Translations under genes and position numbers: made by a program
Source: Dicyema japonicum
Taxonomy: Eukaryota > Dicyemida > Rhombozoa > Dicyemidae
Length of the DNA stretch: 64,000 nucleotides
Direction of reading: 5' to 3'
NCBI GenBank assembly: GCA_011109175.1
Contig: RDEW01000019.1
Span: forward strand, 427,570-491,569
The notes under the pieces: generated by a model
Databases searched by the model: none
Seen by the model: the letters and a program-made list of their open reading frames with translations, nothing else
Told to the model about the DNA's origin: nothing
Shown here: positions 12,640 through 24,059 of the stretch, one piece after another
How positions within the stretch are numbered: position 1 is the stretch's first letter
How the letters are laid out: every line of letters starts with the position of its first letter

Positions 12640-13070
12640 TTAGACATGGTCATAGTGCCTTAAAAACTAAAAAATTATTTTATGGAGGTTACATAATCTA
12701 AATTTACCACGTGAACAGGTTGAAACGAAAAATGGATTAATTCTACAATGAAGTTACTAATGTGATTCGAATTTTTACTTTTGTCTATCCTCCAATCTTC
12801 TCTAAAATTGATAAATATCTCAACTATCAATGGAAGATTTGAAATCCCAGCTTATCCTCATTATGTCCCCAAATGAGGTCCTACACAACAGTTCATAATC
12901 AAAATAGATCATGCGTGTGAGATCGCAGTTTATGTACTGTCCAATATCAATTCTATAAAATTTTTACTAAAATGGAAAATTTAGATAAAAAAGTTAATTC
13001 TCAGTCAAGTAGACAGGCCATAAAATGATGATTAAATCTTCATTAAGTCACCTAACGTGAATTTAACAAA
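12640..13070. other. Unassigned AT-rich spacer
   Basis: I see nothing recognisable here. Confidence 0.4.
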
Positions 13071-13388
13071 TACAGTAAACTAGAGATTCTCTTTTTATAG
13101 CATCTCGTCTGACATGAAGTTATTTATTGGTTTATTTATAACTCAATATTTCCACTTTTTGAGCAATTGAAAGTCTAGTGTAGGCTCCAACAGAAACATT
13201 CCGACCAATGCTTGTTTTAAATTATTTAAATTATTAAAAATATTTAAAAAAATAAAAATAATTTTTAAAAATGTTGGCAAATTTCAGAATTGGCAAATAT
13301 CATTGAAAAATATTAAAAAATCGATAAAAAATGGCAAATTTCAGAATTGGCAAATTTAAGAGTGGCATATTTGAGAGAGTTTACTGTA
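13071..13388. mobile_element. TA-flanked MITE, pogo/Tc1-like, copy 1
   Basis: The left end 'tacagtaaac' (13071) and the right end 'gtttactgta' (to 13388) form inverted repeats beginning CAGTAAAC and flanked by TA on both sides, as in Tc1/mariner and pogo derivatives. The interior has no coding frame. It contains two near-copies of 'ggcaaatttcagaattggcaa' separated by an A-rich spacer. The right 130 bp recur inverted at 37911-38046. It is probably a non-autonomous element. The autonomous partner is not in the window. Confidence 0.65.
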
Positions 13389-14284
13389 CTACAATTTTAT
13401 CACGTGGATTTCTCATGGCTATAAATATCAATTACATATTTAAAACGGCCCTGTGATTCGCATAAAACTGTAGTCACATAAATTGTAAAATTTTCGTCCA
13501 GCAAAGAACAGATTACAGCTTTGCCTAAGATCGATTCAAATGCTAATTCAACCAGAATAACACAGTAGCAAAAGACCTGTTATTTTGATGAAATGTTGAG
13601 GTAGATCCAAAAGAATTCAGTTTTAGACAATGTCGACACTAATTAGCTGAGGGTTTGTATTCTGTCGCCACATTCCAAGCTCTGACCTTACTTTTATGAG
13701 TGCAAAATCCTTCATGAAACGTTTTGCAGAGTCTATCTACTAAAAGCCACAAAATCAAGTTGCTGCTATCAGGAAACCTGGAGTGTTTTTCACAACACGT
13801 TGAAAAAGTAATTATTAAGTGTGAGAAAAGGTAACCTTCTAAGGCCTCTCAGGATTGTGGAGGGTCAGAAACCATCCAGTCATAAATTCAGTCCACAAAA
13901 CAGTACATAGAACCATATCCTAGAAGTCTCCAAATTTTTAACATTACTAATTAAGAAATTATTGCTTAATTACACCTTATTAAATTAGCTGGGGAGTAAA
14001 TTACATAGTAATTTATGCTTTGACTTTTGGCCAGTCTTTCAGTTTGAAGTAAATATGCTATCCTCAGAGACTGATTTCTTTGGGAGGATGAATCATTATG
14101 TTTTCCATCCGTGTTTGTCGGTTTAGAATTTTGATAAAACTTCCTGAATCCTCCGTGAAACGTCTTGGAATGCTTAAGAGAATTCTTGAATTCGCCATAA
14201 AATGGCTTCCACGTTTTTTTTCAGAAATTATGATTATTGTTGTTATTTTTTTAATTGTTTGATAGATAAATAGGAAATTTTATA
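13389..14284. other. Region without a recognisable gene
   Basis: I see nothing that can be supported. Confidence 0.4.
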
Positions 14285-15488
14285 TGTCCTCCTTGAAAAA
14301 AACAACTCTATGCGAATCTCTGGACAGATTGCAGCTTCTTGACACACTCAGCACTATTCCTCATGAAAAAAAGTCTTAACATTCAGAGAATCGCCTATTT
14401 ACTCAGGACAGACCCGTATTATTCCCACTTGGAGCAGCTTGAGCACTTTGATTTGTTTTTCCTCAGCTCGACGGAGCAAATATTTAATGTCAAATTCGAC
14501 TATGCTACATGGAAGCAAGCTACACTCCCAGTTAGATTTGGGGGTCTTAGAATCCGTCGTACTTGGACGTCTCACTTCCTGCACATCTGTCTTCACTCAC
14601 GGTTTGCGAATCTTTGGTCAGGATGATTCTACACTCCCTACCCGAATTCTCAATTGACCAAGACATAATCAACTCACGAGAAGCCTGGAATGCCACCAAC
14701 CTCCTTCTGCATCTTTCACAAGACTGCCAGCAAATCCTGGACAATTTATTGTGCTGGAAATCATTTGGACTCCTACTGGAATCGGCTAATCAGCACCGAC
14801 GCGCTTGTTTGCTTTCGCGGCTTCCCTGAGAGCGGATATTGGCTAAACGCCATCCCAAATGGAACTCTGGGCACTTTTCTGATAATGAATGCGCTAGAAG
14901 TGGTATCTCTCTGCGGCGGGGACTGAAAGTATGTGTACCTCACCCGTGCCGATGTGGTGTCCTGATAGACTGCTATGACCTGCACCCTCTCGCCTGCAAG
15001 AGGAGCCCTGGAAGATCTCCAAGGCACAAGGATCTAAATGAAATTGTCAAGCGGGCTATGGATTTTGATGGATATTCGGCCATTCTTGAACCAGTAGGGT
15101 TATGCAGAAGTGACGGGAAACGACCGGACGGGATGACCATATTTCCTTTTGGAGCCGGAAAACCACTTGTTTGGGACGTGATATGTACAGACATGTTCGT
15201 TCCGAACAATCTTCACGAGTGCGCTTCAAGAGCCTGATCTGCAGCCGTCAAAGCTGAGAAATCCAAACTCGAAGAATACGGCATCCTTCTCAATAATGTC
15301 CAATTTGTTCCCCTTGCAATGGAGACTTCCGGTCCTACTCCCCCTCTACATTAGAGTTTTTCGAACCTCTTGGAAACCGGATCACCTCATGCACTGGAAA
15401 TCTCCGCGAACGCCGCTGGCTGTTTGAGCGAATTTCGCTCGCAATTCTAAAAGAAAACAGCCACGCAATGAGGGCGGCAGCTAACTAA
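14285..15488 (+). mobile_element. R2-like LINE, RT thumb through CCHC and REL endonuclease (best copy)
   Basis: This 3' part of a non-LTR retrotransposon encodes the region after the RT palm, a CCHC motif and a restriction-enzyme-like endonuclease that nicks target DNA. Landmarks are IPHEKKSLNIQRIAYLLR, LPVRFGGLRIRR, DVSLPAHLSSLT, WLNAIPNGTLG, CVPHPCRCG with H and C downstream (CCHC), GRSPRH, LEPVGLCRSDGKRPDG, TIFPFGAGKPLVWDVICTD (PD-(D/E)XK type), METSGP and a C-terminus near WLFERISLAIL, with stop TAA at 15486-15488. Frames change near 14560, 14830 and 15340, and TGA replaces a conserved glycine codon at 15235. The endonuclease motifs are intact. It is 5'-truncated and serves as the reference for the other relics. 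Confidence 0.88.
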
Positions 15489-15814
15489 TGTTTGACATTA
15501 TTCATTTTATTAATAACATTAAAAAATTATATTAAAATCATCAAGGAAAAACGAAATTTTTAATTTTGTCTAAAAACGTGATTTGTGTTGTAAGGGACAA
15601 AAAAGCGACCTTGGCATCGTTGCCCCTTTACGGAAAAAACAAAATTTTATTTTTTTGTAAAAATGATTGTCGTGCATAGGTTACAGGTGTTGTTATAATT
15701 CCCACTAAGCGCTTTTAGTATTCTCTAAACAATTATAAAAATAATAATTTTTTTAATTATAAAAATTTTGACTTGAACACGGCGACAGATGAATTTAATA
15801 ACGTTGGACTCATA

Positions 15815-15945
15815 TAATAAAATGTTTTGACACAAGAGTTCATGCAACTCATTTGGAAGAATTCAAAACGGATCAAAAAACACCCGAAGAAAGAGGAACG
15901 TTTTATTCCTAACCATAAAGAACACAGTAAAACCTCCCTAATAAC
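15815..15945. repeat. Dispersed repeat, copy 2 (about 130 bp)
   Basis: This aligns with 9415-9545, sharing 'aaccataaagaacacagtaaaac' in diverged form. It lies about 330 bp after the stop of the preceding LINE copy. Confidence 0.55.
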
Positions 15946-17074
15946 TTATCAACCACTATGTATTGATAAATTACGAAAACCGCCAAAAATCATATAGGAT
16001 CAATACCCCCAATTACTGACCAATGCCAGTTCCCAATATTACTTTGTTCAATCACGCCAGAACTGTAATTGAATACTCTTTGCACATTGTGTCCAACCGA
16101 ACTGGGAATATATAAAAATTAAAAATAGTCATGGATATTGACATTGTAAAATCTTTAAGAGTAATTTTACCAGGCGCAAGTTAATCTATTTTACAGAATT
16201 ATAGGAAACTCACAATATTCCAGCTTTCAACGCGGAACCTGAAAGTCTAGACTGGGATTAGGTGTCGCTGCAGTACTCATCCTAAATCAATAAAAAGATT
16301 CTGATAATCGTCTGCAATGTATTTTGTGTTTTATTGTTGAGATTTTATTTGACTAAGAATATTCACGAGTTTTCATATTTGTTTCTGTGAAATCAGCCGA
16401 ATTGTTCCATATTTTTCTTTGATGTTCCCCAAGTACATGCGTTGAACATAAGAACTGGTCGGCTTCCTTAATAAACAAAATAAAAATTTTATAGATTTAA
16501 GCAAACTCCCTTATCGTTAAATAAAAATCAGATAAGGTTAATGATGATTACATTTGGTTAATGGCCAACATCAGTAAACATTTTTCGAGTTGTTTTTCGA
16601 AGTAGCCTTTTTTACAGTTCCGATTAGTTTATCAACATAAAAAAGTAATTTAAATGAAAATGAGAACTCCATTATGGTATGCAGACATTGAGCACGGCAT
16701 GGAATTTTAAGAGCAATTGGGCCTTTTCGGGAACTCCCTTCAGCAGTACAGCAAGATACCGAATCAAACTGATAAAATTTACGTTCTAAGGCCAAGCACG
16801 CCATATTTCTTAAAAAAGATCGGCTGGTTCCCCAATTCTAAGGTACATTAACTAATCGGGTAGAACAAAAATGTGAAAAGATCAATATGAAGACCTTAAA
16901 AAAAATTAGTGTAAAACTTAAATGTAAGGGATAATTCGAAAAACTTGTATCTAAAAAATAATAAACATATTGGAGAAAAATGGAAAGCAATATTCACGTC
17001 AATGAGGGAAAGTAAATGTGTTAAAAAGCTATGTGGATAATATTTAGGAATTTTTACAAAAATCTAAAGAACTA
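15946..17074. other. Region without a recognisable gene
   Basis: A 77-codon minus-strand frame at 16571-16804 has no recognisable domain. Nothing else can be supported. Confidence 0.4.
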
Positions 17075-17184
17075 GCATACTTGGCCGTAAGCAGCCGTTA
17101 TCAGCCGACCACGGAAGTTAAGCAGTTATAGGATGTGTAAGTATTGGCTTGGTGTTTGGGAACTCATAGTGTCGTACTTTTTTT
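17075..17184 (+). rRNA. Divergent 5S rRNA-like sequence (gene, pseudogene or 5S-derived SINE head)
   Basis: The 3' half follows the eukaryotic 5S pattern: 'ccgaccacggaagttaagcag' (family: CCGATCACCGAAGTTAAGCA, including the A box), 'gtaagtattggcttgg' (family: GTTAGTACTTGGATGG) and 'tgggaactcatagtgtcgtac' (family: TGGGAATACCGxGTGCxGTAxxC). A run of seven T follows at 17178-17184, as expected for RNA polymerase III termination. The length of about 103 nt is short of the usual 120. A stretch of about 7 nt is missing in the third domain, and the terminal stem pairs poorly. Only one copy is visible, so a pseudogene or SINE head is as likely as a working gene. Confidence 0.6.
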
Positions 17185-17218
17185 AGTATAAATTAACTCT
17201 TGAGGAAAAAGCTTGATT

Positions 17219-17890
17219 TTAACCGACATCTTTGTCAAGACCGACGGTTCCAGAATGCAAGTATACCCGGCGTCTTCTATAGCTCTCATGACTGTCAAGT
17301 TTAACATGGTATGACGAGGGAATCTCTTGGAGCTCCATCTGGATGACAGCAGGTGAGTCCTTTCCTGTCAAAATTCGCAGCACATTAACATCGATGTTAA
17401 AGGAAGGTTTAGCCAAAGAGCAGCTCCAACACAGATTGTATTCCCGCCAAACAGAGCACCAACTGCCAGTACATATAAGGAATTGAGCCAGGACTTTGAA
17501 TTCTCAGCAGACGCTGCATTCAGACATGTGCGACAAAGTGTCCCTGCTGGCCTTCCAAGTTCATCTAGCTTTTTTTAAACAAGGATTTCATCCCAGTTCT
17601 TTTGAGAGATAAAGTTCTTCGGGACACCAAAACCGTTTGCAGTCCACTGCTGGACAACCGCTTCAAGTACAGGTGCTAGACTCAATCCGTGGCAGAAACA
17701 TAAAATTGAGTTGGATAAGACACGGCAGCTTGCGAAGGACGAGAAGTAGTATGGAATGGTTAAATTGGCAAAAGACCTCGACCAATTCTCCCAAATTTTA
17801 TGTTTAGCTTTCCTTGGTACCTGACCTTCAGTCGTCTGTTTGATAAGATCCTCCTGAGATTTAAGAGAATCAGACTCATGGAAACAAGTG
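17219..17890 (-). mobile_element. R2-like REL-endonuclease LINE fragment, second subfamily
   Basis: The minus strand gives SNSILCFCHGLSLAP, WTANGFGVPKNFISQKNWDE, KKLDELGRPAG, ENSKSWLNSLYVLAVGAL, ALWLNLPLTS, a decayed cysteine region, then LLSSRWSSKRFPRHTMLN, VMRAIEDAGYTCILEPS and stop. These match the segment from the RT thumb to the start of the endonuclease in this family. Only a few stops interrupt it. The CxC pair is damaged, and the copy ends before the RPDG motif. The longer conserved text before WLN is not visible in the 14.3 kb copy, so it may be a separate subfamily. It lies about 35 bp from the 5S-like sequence. Confidence 0.75.
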
Positions 17891-18439
17891 GAAGAAGATA
17901 AAATTAATCACAAAATTTATTAAAAATTAAAAAATAGTCATAAATTAGCATATATATTTGAAAATTAATTTGAATAAGGTCAACGATTAAAATAAATGAA
18001 ATTATTAAACATTTTTAAAAATGAAAAAAATTAACCTCGATTTACTACAAGCTGACGTTAAATTAAATTATCCAGTTTCGCTAACATATAAGAAACTGGG
18101 AACCTGATGTTCATAAATATTATTATTTTTATAATATATTTTCTAATATTAAAATTATAACATTTTTTTATTGGCGAACAAAACTAAATGATACGATATA
18201 ACATCACAATTATGTTAGTAAGTGCTCATTCACCTGAATGACGGAAGAGGAGAAAGAACTGAGAAAATCGATAATGATATATAGGTTTGGTTCATAACAA
18301 CAGCCCAGTTTCTCCTTCCAGTTTGTTTGAAGCGTTAAAAAATAGGACACGTTAACCTTTAAATTTGTTATTAATTATATGAATTCATTTGTGTACACGT
18401 GTCTCTTATGTAATGTTATATAATCATCGCTAATTGGTT
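17891..18439. other. Unassigned AT-rich spacer
   Basis: I see nothing recognisable. Confidence 0.4.
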
Positions 18440-18966
18440 TCCTTCTCGAAGGGGACGCTTTCCGTAATGGATATTTACCCGTCTCGGGATTGACCAGTGC
18501 CAGCCTCATCCATGCCGTTGTATGTTTGTTGTGGACCACAAAAGACTTCACCCGTTTTTAAGCCGTCTCAGCAGTTGCCGGTTCTCGAGGCATGACTCTA
18601 TCAATGGGGTTGTGTTGCTCTCTCTTGAGGTGGCTGGATTCACGTTATCTCTGGAACCGGTGGGATTAGATCGTGGAGATGGAAAGCGCCCGGACGGGGT
18701 AATTGTCTTCCCCTTTTACTGAGAAATGCTCTATTTAGGATGGGACCTGCACCGAAACTTTTTCCCAGTCGAGATTTACCGGTTCCAAGTTGAAAGCTGG
18801 AAAGACTGCTTGGACTTTCAAGAATTTCAAGATAAAAAATGCGACAGTCTCGCCACCAGATTCCATGTACAACCCGTTGTCGTAGAGACGAGCGGAGTCT
18901 TTGGGTACAAGACGGTCTCTTTTCTAAGATCGCTTGGGTCAATGATATCGAAAGTGACTAATGAGT
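18440..18966 (+). mobile_element. R2-like REL-endonuclease LINE fragment
   Basis: One frame runs from about 18492 to 18968, broken only by TGA at 18720-18722. It shows DQCQPHPCRC then VVDHKRLHPFLS (CCHC with the last cysteine changed to serine), RFSRHDSIN, LEPVGLDRGDGKRPDG, VIVFPFY, then a decayed WDLHRN (family WDxTCxD), HVQPVVVETSGVFG and FLRSLGSMIS. Upstream, in another frame, DAFRNG fits the start of this block. The conserved C-terminal end is missing here and is supplied by the next, separate tail. Confidence 0.82.
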
Positions 18967-19345
18967 AAGGCAACTTTTTCCATATAATGCCATTTTCATT
19001 ACCAACTCGAGAGACAAAGGTCATTTTTATTAATGAGACATAGGTCGCCCATCCATCATTGTCGGGAGCGCAGTAGACACACTGTATGCCGCGGAAAAAA
19101 CAATGAAAGCAAAAGAGAAAAATATGAAGCATTGCACGATCGGTTTACTTTCTATCCCATTGTGGTCGAGACAACTGGAGAAATACGTGTAAAATCGCTT
19201 CGCTTCTTAAAAAACGCTAAACAGAATCGGATCGCGAAAATGACAACTGATAAGAGAAAGGAGCTGGCTTATTGAACGCATTTCCTTCCAATCGTCATGG
19301 GAAATAGCTTAATAATGAGTGCAGTCAGAAGTATTAACTTCGATG
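18967..19345 (+). mobile_element. Second REL-LINE C-terminal tail, adjacent to the previous copy
   Basis: The frame at 19033-19275 reads ESKREKYEALHDRFTFYP, IVVETTGEI and FLKNAKQNRIAKMTTD, then LIERISF and, in another frame, VMGNSLIMSAV, which is the family C-terminus. The VETxG block is already present in the preceding fragment, so this is an independent partial copy inserted or duplicated in tandem. It has no RPDG motif. Confidence 0.72.
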
Positions 19346-20905
19346 CACAGAGAAGTTTTCACTTCTATACGAGTAATTGGCAAAGGAAGACGTGTTACGT
19401 TACGCAAAGGACATGAATTTCTAGCTTTCCCGTTTGATGACGGCTACGCGCTCATCGAGAGAGATCAAAGCTAATGAACATTTTTGAATGGGCCAAAAGT
19501 TCAATAAATAATCAAAATTGCAATTATTACTATCAGCAGTTCTAAAGTATAGCGCAGTTTAATAGATTCAGGACCAAAATATAGAGGTTCTGCGTTAGAA
19601 TCTCGCTGCTATCTATTCGATTGAAGGTTCCACGCATCTACGATCTTCTGGGTCGACGAGTGGCGCCGTCATCATTAAAGGCACGTTTGTTATGATAAAT
19701 ATTTTCAATTTAGGGTTTCAAATTAATATCCAATAAATCTACAACATTTCCGTCTCCTAAAAATGTTCTTCATGAGATCTCTACACATTTAGCCCTTTCT
19801 GGAACGGGGTAAGCAGGCTACCATCACGTCTTTTTACTTAGTAAGTCCCCAGTAATAAGATAGTAGGGTCAATTATGAGTTTTAAGTCTTGAAACTTGTA
19901 AAGCATACGTTTATCAGATAAGCACGTAGATCGAGACCATACTATTGATCCCGTTTTCTTTTTCTTTTGGTATGATGGTATTTTCAAGGAAGCTTAGGAA
20001 AAAATGGAATACGTCACCAGTGAGTTGTCTCTAGGCAGTGAAGCGAGAATGGTCCTATTTCTAAGTACATTGGAGGCCTTCTGACGATACCATAACTTAG
20101 AGCATGTGAATTATATTATTAATGAACTTTCGCTATGTCACGTTCATGGCAAAGCACTTGTGAACAGAGAAACTAACAGCAGCAATTCCTCCTCCAGTTG
20201 CTCTAGTCGCAAGTAATCCACTTGCTACATGCAGGCAGTATTGCAGATGAATAAATCATTCGCTTGGCAGAATATAGCAAGTATGTTTCCTGGTATGTTG
20301 TTTCTCCCTTACCTTCCTTCCTATGAAGGTTTTCTCCACGCAATCCGAGTACGACTTTGACATTAAGAAATACAGGAATAAATACTAAGAAATGTATCCG
20401 ATCTCGACTTTATATTTCTTTAGTTTTTATCTTCCAAATTTTTTTATAGTCATCTAACATTGAACGTAAGGACATTAATGCTAGTTGCAGCTAGTTTCTT
20501 GGGTTTTACAGACATTTTTATTATCCACGTCACTAGCTCAACCAAAAAAATAAACTACCACCTAAAATTAAAATTTTGTAACAACATTGTCAGAAAATAT
20601 ATTTGATTCATTTTAATAAAAAACACAGAATTCAATAAAAAATGATTTTAATTTAAAACCGTAAAAATAAAACAGGGTTATTCTAGAATTATTAATAATT
20701 TAGTGGAAATTACTATTCTAAATATTTCAGTAATTTTTAAAAATTAAGATATGACTATTTTCAGTTATTGGATGAGGTGGTGACGTCCCTCAATTTGATG
20801 TATTTGTAAAAACACACCCATGAGAAATCGTATTTATCAAAAAACAAGACCTATACACAGTTTGTAAATCGAAGCACATAGATAAAATTATCACTAAGAC
20901 CATTG
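19346..20905. other. Region without a recognisable gene
   Basis: The word 'gtggcgccgtcatcat' near 19660 recurs in diverged form near 9940 and 24945, which suggests a dispersed repeat I could not bound. Nothing else is supported. Confidence 0.4.
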
Positions 20906-21115
20906 GGATTTTTGGGCACATATTATGGATGAATCATCCCTGCTTACGATGTTATGCAATCATATATCTGCTCGGGATACCACGAACAATGAAAATCGAT
21001 CTAAAACAAGTTAAAATGATATTAGAAGACGCAAATGATCTAGACAGCTCGAGAGCATAGAGAAGTCTAACAGAGCGAATCATCTGGGAGTGGCACAAGC
21101 GATGGCAGGGTATAA
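20906..21115 (+). mobile_element. RTE-clade LINE C-terminal relic
   Basis: The reading IGIFGHILWMNHP, GIPRTMKIDLKQVKMILED, ANDLDSSRA and ERIIWEW matches the GHxLRM, RPRTTL, DLDxLRxLAxDRxxW sequence of RTE C-termini. One stop and several substitutions are present, and it is truncated at both ends. It is followed by the microsatellite-tailed minus-strand RTE copy. Confidence 0.7.
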
Positions 21116-21334
21116 CTGTTTATTGCGAATGTTAATTGCTTAGAAAGTTGAGATGGTGACGTACCTTGATTTCACAGAATGTCTAATAGCTTCATGACTG
21201 ATAAATGGCATTGTCTTCCTCCTCATCAGAATAGATAAAGAAACGAACCCAGAGGACATCAAAATCCAATGTCCGACCAACATTATGTTCAAATGATGAT
21301 AGACATAGAATATGGAATCCCTGACTGAGTAAAC

Positions 21335-21352
21335 TTATTATTATTATTATTA
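21335..21352. repeat. (TTA)6 microsatellite, RTE 3' tail
   Basis: Six TTA units directly abut the 3' end of the minus-strand RTE fragment that begins at 21353. This fits the simple-repeat tails of RTE elements. Confidence 0.75.
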
Positions 21353-22040
21353 GCACTTTCATGAGAGCCATAATATTTTTAGCCCCGCATGTGCATCAAA
21401 AAATATAAGAAAATTAGTTAGGTTTGCTCCAAGCTCTTCTGCTCTTTGCTAGGTCCTTCAGTGAGTCCAGATCGTCGCCAGATGCCAATGTTTTCTTCAC
21501 GGCTTTCAGATCGTTTTGTAGAACGACCAGGAGGGTAGTTCTCGGTCTTCCACAAAAGCGTTTTACATTGGAGGAGTAGTAATCTTCCATTGCGATATTC
21601 GGAGAGGATATCGGGTCCAACCTCAGGACGTGTCCAAAAAGTCTTCAACGAGAGCAAATGATCTCGTGGCTTAATGGTGTACAGTCACACTTATGTACAG
21701 TCTATTCCTTGAGATCTTGGATGGCCAGGACATTCCAGTTATGCTTCTTAGATTATTCCTGTGAAATGACTCTAGCCTCTTCAATTCCTCTTTAGAGGTG
21801 GCCCAGGTCTTAGAGTTGATTCCTCTTTAGAGGTGGCCCAGGTCTTAGAGTTGTATAGTAGGATTGGTTTGATGAAGTTGTCGTATAACATTATCCTCTG
21901 TTTTATGATATACCCTTTTCGTTTTAGCTAAAGATTTTTCAGCCTGTGTAATGCCGCATTTGTTTTTTCCGTATGATATATTCGCTATCTCCTAGTAGAG
22001 AGCCAAGTTTCTTTATGTGTTTCCATTTCTCTTCAAGTGA
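21353..22040 (-). mobile_element. RTE-clade LINE fragment with 3' tail
   Basis: On the minus strand: KKLGSLLGDSE, FIKPILLYNSKTWATSKEE, RLESFHRNNLRSITGMSWP, MDPISSPNIAMEDYYSS, CGRPRTTLLVVLQNDLKAV, GDDLDSLKDLAKSRRAW, then the shared end 'atggctctcatgaaagtgct' and (TAA)n. It covers the C-terminal third of an RTE ORF. Frame shifts lie near 21655 and 21780. Inside it, 35 bp are exactly duplicated (21784-21853). It is 5'-truncated, as usual for LINEs. Confidence 0.85.
21784..21853. repeat. Perfect 2 x 35 bp tandem duplication
   Basis: 21784-21818 and 21819-21853 are identical. The duplication lies inside the RTE relic and inserts extra codons into the SKTWATSKEE region. Perfect identity in an otherwise decayed element implies a recent event or an assembly artefact. 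Confidence 0.95.
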
Positions 22041-22949
22041 GCTGAGTAAACTTGCAAAATATATTTTTTTAATAATGATCAAAATTATAATTACATTACT
22101 TTGTTGGTTGACGTTGCAAACCTATAACGCACTTTATTATCAAATTGATGATCAATGTCTCAAATTCATACTAGCGAATTTTTTCTTGCAAGGAAGGCCT
22201 TTCAGGTGTCATCGAATGACTGTGTCTTCCCTATATGAATTTATTATGAACAGATTTTCTATTCAGTGTCGTGGATCCTGTTTGGAATCCAATACTTAAA
22301 GTCCTTAAAAACTTGTACAAATAAGAGTACTAGCTTTCTCTTACTGAATTCTGGTACTATGCTCATAGTAAACCTGAACCCAAACACACCAGCTTTGGAT
22401 GTAGAAAAAACCAACCAGGATGGATGTTTCTGAACGCCCTTTCAAATGATATTGGATTTTAAGTCTTTAAATCTAATGAGTCTAACCACATCAGTGGTGA
22501 CGAACTTGGACTCTTGACATCCCTAGAACGTCGGTAACTCAGATCGATATTGCAAACGACCACAAATCATATAGAATAAATTTCAATCTAGAGACTTTAA
22601 GACTATTAGCGTTTTCTTCGGTTTTAATTTGGAACATGTAGATTGGTATCACTTTCGGTTATTTCAGTTTGAGTTGACAGTTCTAGAACTTAAAAAACCA
22701 TCCACATCAACAACTTGATTAGAGGAATCATTAGTCTTGTAAGGTCCTATATTCGTAACTCAGAAAAAATAAAGAACAGACTCCAAGACAAAATGAGGCA
22801 CAGTGTTGATTACATGGATTATAGAAGCTTTTCAAAACAAATTCAGGAAAAACACAGTCTATTCCAAAAATCTTACGAAAATGAAAAATGATAAACCGGA
22901 CAGTAGGAATTTAACCTTATAAAAATTTACTGATAAATTATTAACAAAG
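22041..22949. other. Region without a recognisable gene
   Basis: Near 22400-22500 a reading WMFLNALSNDIGF faintly recalls the WLNAxPxxxxG block of the REL LINE, but it is too weak to call. Confidence 0.35.
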
Positions 22950-23170
22950 GAAACAAATCAATTAGATAAAGCCACGAATAACTTTTTGTTGAATCCGATG
23001 GTATTTTTCGAAATTATTTGCACATTTGGAAACACTAGTTTGTGATAAAATGTTACTTTGGTAAAATTGACTTAATTATTCTTCTTGAAAGGAACTGACA
23101 ACAGTACGAAGGTTTCCATTAAATGAAAAAATAATTCTCCGTTAAAAAGAATATTTTTTTAGAAAATAAA
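22950..23170 (-). mobile_element. Partial second copy of the GIN/Gypsy-type integrase element
   Basis: The nucleotide sequence aligns with 32590-32735 in the same orientation, for example 'ttgcacat.ttggaaacac', 'acagtacgaaggtttccatt' and the A-rich stretch that follows. It covers the stretch before and at the zinc-binding N-terminus of the integrase. No catalytic part is present. Confidence 0.65.
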
Positions 23171-24059
23171 TTATTTTTGAAAAAAAAGTAGTTACAGTCG
23201 ACCTTAGCAAATTAGCCACATTTTAAAAAATGTTAATCATTTAAGACAGACACTATTTTTTTGTTTGCGATATTCTCATCCAAACTCAACGAACAAAATT
23301 CAATAAGACGGAGAACTGCATGTTAACATCCAATACAATTACAACCCTCCTTCCCCATCCTCCTTTTATAAGAATCCACGAGGAATCGTTGTGTGGTTTC
23401 CTTTGTTTCAGCAAAGAAACAGATGCGATCGTTCGAGTAGAGGAAACTCAGATCGAGTTTTTTTAGCCTTTTATGGAGGTTCTATAGTTGAGACATAAAA
23501 AGACCATATAAGCGGTACCCGGTGAATTAATAAAAGCTGGGATTATTTAATTAGTATTTTTAACATCTTTTTAGGTGATCTTGGAGTATTAAATAAATTA
23601 TTTATGATATCCTTTTATTTGAATAAAACACAAATTGACATGGCAATTTTTAATTTCTCACATCCGCAGTCCATATGACTTCAGTCCTACAAAATTGTGT
23701 AAGAAGTAGAGAAAGAAGTGATTTTAATAACTCTGGGTATTTTCGAAAGAGGTATATTCAGTTCGCAAAATCTTACGGGACTTATGCTTTTCCAGCATAA
23801 CGGTATCTATATTCGCCATTATGGGAACACCTCTATAGAGTAGGGATGAGAAGGACCTTTTTAGCTAGGCACTGGATCTCCTGAGTTAGGTGGATCTCAC
23901 GACACCTCTAAAGAAATGAAAAAAAGTATAGTAGAAAGTATTCTTTTGACCAAGTAGGTTATCACAATGCGAATCTAACCGACAGTTATCGAGACGAGAG
24001 CAACAGTCTAACGAGTAGTACATATTTATTACCCCAACACGTACATTCTTAGGTAAACG
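23171..24059. other. Region without a recognisable gene
   Basis: I see nothing that can be supported. An LTR belonging to the adjacent integrase fragment was looked for and not found. Confidence 0.35.

Noticed and set aside
22330-22520. Another REL-LINE relic (WMFLNALSNDIGF)
   Set aside because: Only one short block fits and nothing conserved follows it in order.
23270-23560. LTR next to the second integrase fragment
   Set aside because: No matching counterpart near the 31.6-32.7 kb copy and no TG...CA ends that could be paired.
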